Positions 42,889-64,000 of a stretch of DNA of 64,000 nucleotides are shown here, piece by piece. Position numbers and translations under genes: made by a program. The notes below the pieces were generated by a model, which saw only the letters and a program-made list of their open reading frames with translations, did no database searches and was not told the origin of the DNA. This DNA is from Puffinus mauretanicus (lineage: Eukaryota; Chordata; Aves; Procellariiformes; Procellariidae). Numbering within the stretch: the stretch's first letter is position 1; each line of letters begins with the position of its first letter. The stretch is taken from the NCBI GenBank assembly GCA_023333565.1, contig JAJKFH010002094.1, positions 248,001-312,000 of the forward strand, written 5' to 3'.

Positions 42889-43850
42889 TCTTCTCCACAT
42901 AACTGTTCATTTTATAGATATCTATCACATCCTGCCTCAATCGTCTCTTCTTCCATCTGAAGAAGAGAGCAGTTCTCTCTCTCTGATATTACTTGAGACC
43001 CTTCTCTGCACCTTTTTGGGATTTGGTTACCAAAACTAAATTCAATATTCAAGCTTTGGGCACATGAAGGATTTATACCATGACATAATGATATATTCTG
43101 ATCTTTCATCAGTGTCTTCCATAAAAATTCCTATTTTTTAATCTGTGTTGTCAATGTGCTTTTGGGCTGACAATTGGAAAATATACCAAGATTTTTTTCA
43201 TGAATAAACAATTTTTCGGAATGTAGAGAAATGATTAGTTTATAAATGTTAAATACCATTAACCTAAACTTCAGCTGGTCTGACAATCATCAGTTAGACA
43301 ATCATCCAATTATTCTGTGTCATGACATTCCATGCAATTTTAGTGTCACAAGCAGATCTTACCATGATTTTGCCATTTTTTGAAGTCCTTTTTTTCCAGG
43401 CCATTTATGTGTATGTTGAACTGCATAGGACCTAACTCACATCTCTGTGGGACTCTGCTGGTGCCTTCCCACCTCAGCTAAGCATTTATTTCCACATTTC
43501 ATGTCCTGCCTTTTAATTCACAAGGTAAATACTTCTTTCCAGTCAAAGCAACTTTTGCCCATGTCATGTGGGAGCATGCGTATAATTTTCAAAAATCTCA
43601 TCATACTGTATTAACTAGATCATTCTTATCCACGTCCCTGTTGATTCTCTTGAAGTCATATGTATTATGAGACACGGCTTTCACTTTCAATTCTGTTCTT
43701 ATTGTGGTTTCTATCAATTTGTCTTATGCAGATGTCAGACTGACAAATCTACTTCCCCACTATCAGGAAAATTTTAAAAGTTTAATATCACAGGTACAAC
43801 ATTTTATTCCCTTGGTACTAAGCATGATTTAAACAACAGGCCACTTATAC
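42889..43850 (-). mobile_element. Possible ancient CR1/L3-like remnant, antisense
   Basis: Scattered phrases such as CTCTGTGGGACTCTGCTGGTG and ATGACATAATGATAT resemble very old antisense CR1-class elements. It is strongly diverged and its boundaries are uncertain. Confidence 0.4.
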
Positions 43851-44469
43851 AACAATTCAATATGTTTGTTTTGGATTTTTTAAAATATTCCTGGGTATGT
43901 AAAATTTGCTGCAACAGATGTGTTACTGTTCAATATATTATTTTCTCCTAAAACCTGAAGTATCCAATGGAGACCTTACATTGCAGGGTTCCTCACATTT
44001 TTCTCTGTTAGTAGATGTTCTTTCTGGAAACTTCCTCCCTTCTGAAGTAAAAACCTGCATAAATTGTTTAGCTTTTCTGCTTGTTTTCCTTTAGTGCTCT
44101 TTTTATACTTCAATTGTTGTTGTTTCTTATGCATTCTCTCACACAAGCTTTCTGCTCATAAAATGCTTATAATAGACATATAAATATATAGACATATATT
44201 GATGCTTGAGATGTGACCATTTGGATCATCTTTTAGAACCTTTTCTCACATTGGAACAGATTAGTCCCAATGATGCAGTTAATGGGATCACTCTTCAGTG
44301 ATAGATTTTGTCACGTTCAAGGTTAAATATTGAAGCTATCAGAAATGTTGTAGCAAACACTGAAACACTCAGATGTGCAGAGACATATCTGCTATGCAAC
44401 AAGCTACATTAAGAAGCTCACAGATAACACAGACAAACATACCAACATTTCCAGTTAAATTGAGTCTTG
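43851..44469. other. Intergenic, nothing seen
   Basis: AT-rich, with no gene or element recognised. Confidence 0.4.
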
Positions 44470-44815
44470 TACTTCTTTCGATTATATGATACACCAGATT
44501 ATTTTATTCAAAAATGTTCCCCATGGGATTTGCAGCTTGCAGTGCTGTTGTTGGCCACGCTCTCAGTATGAGCAGGGCATGCAGGAGGCTTCAGTGTACC
44601 CTGTGGGCCCCGATTAACTGTCTGACAGGCAATACCCAGCCTCTGCTGCAGCAGCATTTCTGCCGCCCTCTGTGTAAAATGAGAGCTCCCAGGAATGTTA
44701 GCACAAGCCAAAAAGAAATGCCGGTGCTCTAATCTACTAGAGTAAAACTTCTCATTCCTACCCTTCTACTAAGATGCAGCTGAGTACTGGACCATGGCAA
44801 TGGTAAGGACATACT
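44470..44815. repeat. Outer paralogous segment, copy B (matches 1640-1990)
   Basis: Partner of 1640-1990, with moderate divergence. It is followed by about 180 bases (44816-44995) that have no counterpart beside the gene A copy. Confidence 0.7.
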
Positions 44816-44995
44816 TTGCATATAAAAATCAATAAGAATTAGGTCAGATTAAATTAAAGTGAGGGGATCTTTTTGTATTTCTTGCAGGCTGTTTGTGTGC
44901 CATACTGTGGCCGGTACAATGTGTTCCCTCTTAAGGAAACGTGTTTTAGAGAACTGCTCTGGCAGTGATTCTAATAGTGAATTCCATGCTGGTGC

Positions 44996-47390
44996 AGGAA
45001 AAAAAGAAAGTGGGAAACATGAACTGACCTGTGGAAGAAAGTTGCTAATGATCATAACTGATGAAGGACTTGAATGCATTCTCTAGAATGAAAAGCAGTT
45101 CAGGATGTTCATTGCATGGGCTACAGGAGATGCAAGATCAAATCAATGGAGCTAGAGCATAAACCCCAGGATAGTGCTGCCGGTGAAGGTTGGGGAGAGT
45201 TGTTGGGAGTTTTTTTGTACGAATGGCTGGCTTTTATCTCTCCAAATCCTGAACCTCTATTCTTAGGGCTTGGTATGCTTGTGATCTTGCTTTAATTCAT
45301 GAAATCAAAGTGGTTACTTCTCCTGGTATGGAATGTTGGAAGTTGCATTTTTGTAAAGGTGATGCCATCCTTTTTCAGTGTGGATTCCAAGCAGCTTCCT
45401 GAAAAGATGCAGTGACAGATAATCTGCAGTTAAGGGGAAAGTATCATTTCACTGAGCAGTGGACAGGAAGGTAAAAACTATGACCTGGGATGTTAGGATA
45501 AGCAGATCTTGAAAGTGCATTGGAGTTAGCTAATTATCCTCCTCCTACCATCACAGCAAACCTGAGAGGATAACATCTGAGCAGTGTTTTAAATGAGATG
45601 AGGGTGATATAGAGGATACTTTTTCCACCACACACTGGAGCTCCAGTTACACAGAAGATGACTAGGGTGGAAAGACTGAGGAGTCGATGGGAGGAAACAG
45701 ATGTCTGGAAATGTCTGAGATGTTGGAGAGTGAAGCAGAAATAAGTGTTCAGAGTTCAATATTAAAAACAGCAAACAACAAATTTATAGTGAGAAGACAA
45801 AAAAAAAGATGATGAGGTATGATTCATCTACAGTAGAAACTTAAAGATCTTCGTATGGAAGTATATCAGCTTCATTTTCACGCCTGACCCTTTTGAGGAT
45901 ATAAATGAAAGTTATACAGACATTGCATCTCTTTTGACAAAACCTTCCTTATGAAAAACCTCAAAAATCATAGAATTGTAGAACAACCCTGGTTGGAAGG
46001 GTCAAAAGACCAAAAGATCGTCTGGCTCAGCCTTCATGGGAAAGGGAGCCTAGATGAGATTATCTAGCATCCTGTCCAGTCGCATCATGGAAACCTCCAG
46101 TGATGGGCACTCAACCTATTTGCCTGGGGAGGTCGTTCCAGTGAATGATTGTTCTTACTGTAAGAATTTCTTTCTTACATCAAGATGAAACCTCTCCCTG
46201 TGCGACTTGCACCTGTCACCCCTTGTCCTCTCCATGTGGCTCCTTGTGAGGAGAGAGCCTCCCGTCCTCTTTGTAGCACCCTTTAAGCACTGGCAAACTG
46301 TGATGAGGTCTCCTCCCTGAGCCATCTCTTCTCCAGGGAGAAAAGACCTAACTCCTTCAGTCTTTCCTCATAGGGCAGGTTCTGCAGTCCTTTGATCATC
46401 TTTATGGTCCTCTTTTGGACCCTCTTCAGTTTGTCCATGTCTTTCTTGAATTGTGGAGATCAGAACTGGACACAGTACTCCACGTGTGGCCTGACAAGTG
46501 CTGAGCAGAGCGGGATAATCACACCTCTAACTCTGCTAGTAATGCCCTTATGGATGCAGCCCGGGATCGGATTTGCCCTCATTAAAATGTGAATTTCAAT
46601 TCTTTGTTAGCTCACACAGGGCTTCTGGTCTACTGGCTGGGATATAGTGCAGTTGCCCTGCAGGATACACTTATGCCAATGCTGTGAACAGGTTGGGGCT
46701 GTAAGGAGAAGGACCATATACTTCATAGTTGTTTGCATGAAGGTCACATTCACACTAAATGTATCTCAAAGAGTTACCTGCTTATAAAATAGTATCTCAT
46801 GCAGGGCTCAGTGTGCCCTTACTCTTTCAGCTTGCCCAGTAGCGTCCCACAGTCTACCCGCCCTCCCAGTCCCCACCAGTACCTCTTTCCCATGGTGCAC
46901 TTCCATTCAATGTTTTCACCATTTCTTTTGGCACCATCGCTCACAAGGGCCTGGAGTGTGAGGAGGCACCAGACACAGCCTGCCTGCCTGCCCCTCCTGC
47001 AGTGCCAGGACAAAGCAGAGATTCAGAAAACAGATCTGTTTCCCAAGGTACTCTTTCACCCAGTGAGACAGGCATTGAGATACTAAGGCAATGGGCATGA
47101 AAAGGGTGGATGGGCAGAGGGTTCACAAGAGCAGTGTGAATTCCCCTTCCGGAGTGTAGGTACAGCTGTTACAGTCACTCCCAAGCAAGTTCCCTGCATC
47201 CCTGTGTTCTTCTTATCACCCCTCTGGCCACTGAAACCACTATTCTGCACCTGGGAACAGCAGCTACCTGCACCATGACCCAACTACTTGAAGAAGGCTG
47301 AAGTTGTAACTAGCAAATGCTCTCACAGATGGTCAAAAGCAGCAGACTCGAAGTCCGATGTCAGGTACAAACAGCTAGATGATGTTAATT
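44996..47390 (+). repeat. Flank duplication block I, copy B
   Basis: Partner of 3972-6355. The inner 1.9 kb is nearly identical and free of indels, and the last 200 bases are less so. Because the CR1 inside is shared at the same position, that insertion came before the copying event. Confidence 0.9.
45965..46592 (-). mobile_element. CR1: CR1 LINE 3' fragment (copy in block I, gene B side)
   Basis: The same truncated CR1 as at 4936-5563, with only one or two base differences visible. Confidence 0.85.
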
Positions 47391-47394
47391 TGGT

Positions 47395-47690
47395 TGTTCT
47401 CTTCCTTTCTTCCTTTTTCTTTTTTTTTTTCCTTCCTCCTTCCTTCCTTTCTTCCTTCCTTCCATCTTTCTTTTTTGTGTCTTTCTTCTCTCCCCTTCCT
47501 CAATCTTTCTCTCTCAATCTTTCTTAATCTTTCCTTATCTCTTCCTCTCTTCCTCTCTTTTCTCTCTGTCTTTTTCTACATTTCACTCTTTCTATCTTTC
47601 TCTCATTCTTTCCTTCTCCTTTTCCCTTTCTCCCTCTTCCTCTCTCCTTCTCTTTTTCTTTCTCTTTCTTACTCTGTTCCTCTCCTTTTC
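47395..47690. repeat. Pyrimidine-rich CT tract, copy B
   Basis: About 290 bases of mixed CTTT, CCTT and TCTC units. It is at the same place as 6360-6595 but with a different repeat pattern and length, and is followed by about 300 bases (47725-48040) not matched in copy A. Confidence 0.85.
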
Positions 47691-48045
47691 TGTCATTGGG
47701 GAGGAACACACTTTTTGGTCAAGGCAATGTTTTTGTAGCCTGAGCCCATGGCCAGTAAGTACTTAGAGAACTGGAAAACTGAATCTGGCATTGTTGGCAA
47801 GAAGTCTCTGTAAGCACTTCTTTCTGCAGGTCAGAAATACTTTCTCCATGTCTTAGTGCCTCTTATAGGGCTGATGCTTTTGTGCTCAGGATACACACCA
47901 CACTCTTTCATGCCCAAGCTGTTTAAGGTCAAAGAACTCTGTAGTCCACAAACAGCAGCAGCTCTAGTGGAGCTTACCAGCTGCATCTATTTTAAATGTT
48001 CTCTTAGAGATGTTTCTTTATGCCTATTATGGACCCATGTTTTCC

Positions 48046-49415
48046 CCAAGATCAGTTACCTTTGCATCAGCACTTATCAGGTCACAAGCAGTCTGACTCC
48101 AGAAATAGTGTGTCAATGCAAAATGACTCCTGTCCTCCATCTAAGGCAGCAAACCACAAAGTGAGGAGAAACTAGTTTTCCTTACCCCTCCCATTAATGT
48201 TCCACTCTGGTTCCAGGAAGTCTCCGATCGTGCTTTCCGGGATGGCCAGTGGCAAGGCCAAGTCAGCCCAGTGCAATGTGTGGGACTTCTTTCCATTTCC
48301 CACACATGCAGTTTGAAGTAGATAATCAGACTGAGATGTTGTCATCTAAGGAAGCTGCAATGTTACCTTTCATCAGTTGAGCATTTAGGAACAAATTCTC
48401 AAGCCATAATTTCTCATTATGAGAGAAGAGCCCTAACATTTTCAAGTGCTTCAAGTGCATCATGATTCTTCCACAGTCAGGCCAGGTTATTCGTTTTGGA
48501 TGGTCATTGTAATATTGTCCAAGGGGAACAGGGATTTTAGGCATCAAAATATGGTCCCCAAAATTGTTGAGGCATTTGTTAGTCAGTCAGCAGGTTTAAA
48601 AAAGTACCCATGGAGCTAGTACCCACACTTTTACTGAGCCACAGTCGCAATACACTGACTTGAGAATTAAGCTTTTGTGTTTGCTATCGTTTGTTTGTTT
48701 GTTTGTTCGTTCGTTTAAAGAAGTATGTGCTTTAGTACAAACAAAATCCTTTTGCTTCCTTTCAAGGTGTGGAAACAAAGGTTTTGTCTGGAAAGAAAGA
48801 ATCCCACCTATTTCTTGGGAGCATACTGTGGGAAGGGAGAGACGAGAGGGGCGGTTTCCTTTCTTTGGTGCCCAGATACCACTGGCATTGATGTAGCTTT
48901 CACAGCTTCACACATAAAGATGCTGTCTCTCAAGAGCATCACTTACAGTGACACCAGAGTCAACTCAGGGTGTCATCTTTTCCTTAAATATATTTAGCTG
49001 CTGCCTAGCAAAGTACTCCCATATTTAATTATAACATAGGAGGATTCCTTGGGTGTAAACCTCAGCGTGCTTGGGAGAAGGAGGACCTCCTAATCCTGAA
49101 TGCTGTTCCTGCAAACACACTGACTGCTGTGGTCAGCACAAAAGGCTTTCTTCCTGTTATCTCCTCCCCACCTGCCCTCCAACAACTCCAGCTTCCTTCC
49201 CCAGCAACTTCACAGCTTCTTGAAGTACCCCCTGGAAATGTAGCCTTGTAGAGCTAGCCAGGAACCTCGATGGTGCCATAAGTGTCCCTGTAATGAGAAA
49301 GAACCAAGTCTCCTTTACCGTTCCTGACATCTGCTTGTAGAATGTGCCCTTAACAGCTATGCAATGCACCAGGGTCCAGTGCTGCCAGAATGGCTTTTCT
49401 GTATTTTAAGTACTG
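48046..49415 (+). repeat. Flank duplication block II, copy B
   Basis: Partner of 6719-8095, including the TTTG run at 48689-48716. Similarity is highest at the distal end and falls towards the gene. Confidence 0.88.
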
Positions 49416-50554
49416 CTTCTTGCCTTGCAGGGAACAGGCTGTCATTTGTTTAAAACTTCGGATCAGCACACATTGTGTGAACGACTTGTTTCTTCTCTGT
49501 CCAGCCAGAATGCAGTTAGTATCTACATTCCAACTCATCCCTTGCCGCAGAAGTCAGACAGGTAGGACACAGTTTGGCATTATCATCTATGTTTTTTTCC
49601 TCCATAAATTGCTAGATTTTGTGATTTCTTTAAAGCTGTAACATTCCCAGAATTATTCCCACTTGAAGTCTTATCTTATATGATTAAAAGTAGTTCCTTT
49701 AGCTTTTTGTATTTATACACAACTCCACATTATTCCTTGGCACAAATGCTTATTATAGTCTTATATTAATATTTCAGTACCGGAAAACATTACACAGTAC
49801 TGCAGCAGTTCCTAGCTTGTTCTGGTGATTCAACATGTTATATTGGTTGAGATTTATCCCCGTTGTTCACATTTACTTCTACCAATCTTTTCATCAATCT
49901 TCATTTCATTTACAACAGGAACATTCTGTCTTAATATTGGCTGTTCTGTCTAACAGAGAAAGTAAGGAACTGCAATATCCAAACACATTATTTGTTTTGC
50001 TTTAGAACTGATTGTTCATAACTTCTTCCATAAAAAAAGCTCTGCCTGATCTTTAGTTTTGCTCAATAAAAAGCCACTGTCTAGAGTTCATGGCCTTCAC
50101 CTGCCTTGTTCAAAGGAGGCAGCACCTCAGTCCTTGCATAAGTTCCTCCATGAGGACTCAGAGCCATCCAGATGCCTTTGGGGCTGCAGACTTTTTTTAA
50201 TGGGGCAACTTGCCTTTAAATCCAACTTGCCAAAGTGAGAATGGGACCAGCAAATAGAGCCTCTGTGTATTGCACCCATTTAGAAAGAGGACTCCCCAAC
50301 GCAGAAACATTTTTGCTGTGCAGGACAGACAAGGTACTCGTCCTGTCTTTGTCCTGATCCCTGATCCTCTCCTCTTGCCAGTATGGGAATTAAATTAGTG
50401 TTATTCCCTACTCAGTAATGTAATAGGACACAGTGGAGAAATACTGGAGATGGGATATTTAAAGCTCTACTGCTATCCCAGGCTTAAAGAGAAATAAAAC
50501 ATTTTACTTGAAAATGCCCCAAACTTATGTAACTGCAGAATTGAACTGTAACAA
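49416..50554. other. Gene B proximal 3' flank, unique
   Basis: About 1.1 kb with no alignment to gene A's proximal flank except near the poly(A) region. No gene was seen. Confidence 0.45.
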
Positions 50555-50707
50555 CCAAACGCACTATTTCTGCTGTGTATGCAAAGGAATCTACAATCTT
50601 TATTCTCTAGACATTGATATGGTTACAAAGACTAATTACAGAAGAAAGTGACTGAGAGGTTCACATTTTGTGCAGCCCTCAGGTCACTTTGCTGCCTCAT
50701 GACATCC
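50555..50707 (-). terminator. Gene B 3' UTR and poly(A) signal
   Basis: AATAAA (minus strand) lies at 50604-50599, about 104 bases after the stop, in the same context as gene A. Both 3' UTRs are closely similar, so probes or reads from the UTR may not separate the two transcripts easily. Confidence 0.82.

Positions 50708-64000
<13,293 letters not shown>

Overview
This looks like bird nuclear DNA. Two tandem genes for a fast skeletal-type sarcomeric myosin heavy chain lie head to tail on the minus strand, in sequence littered with CR1 LINEs, several of which keep the avian CR1 3' end (repeats of ATTCTATG). No bacterial-type operon, CRISPR array, rRNA or tRNA gene was seen, and no retroviral gene was recognised. 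The species and the exact orthology of each MYH gene cannot be settled from the sequence alone.

Layout, left to right. 1-8.95 kb: 3' flank of gene A, containing blocks that recur almost unchanged at 44.5-49.4 kb, a CR1 fragment and a pyrimidine-rich tract. 8.95-29.67 kb: gene A, complete, with a predicted TATA promoter at 29.69 kb, two short non-coding exons, the ATG in exon 3 at 26041, 38 coding exons and a stop at 9079. Spliced by eye, the reading frame is intact and encodes 1940 residues. 29.7-44.4 kb: intergenic DNA with no gene I can support, three CR1 pieces of different age, a local duplication at 30.5 kb and a GC-richer stretch at 38-39 kb. 44.4-50.55 kb: 3' flank of gene B, the paralogous copy of gene A's flank. 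50.56-64 kb: gene B exons 40 back to 15. Its 5' half lies beyond the window. All 26 visible exons are intact, and its largest intron holds an internally deleted CR1 that gene A lacks.

Both genes encode the motor, lever arm and coiled-coil rod of thick-filament myosin. They have the same exon phases and lengths except in surface loop 2, where gene B is five residues longer. The two genes are mosaics: some exon-plus-intron blocks differ at only a few bases with no indels, while the introns beside them do not align. The same holds for the 3' flanks, where about 1.9 kb of non-coding DNA is nearly identical. Patchy gene conversion between tandem copies is the simplest reading. An assembly artefact must be excluded. 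No clearly new biological system was found. The points most worth checking are the conversion tracts, the GC-AG introns, loop 2 and the proximal promoter array of gene A.
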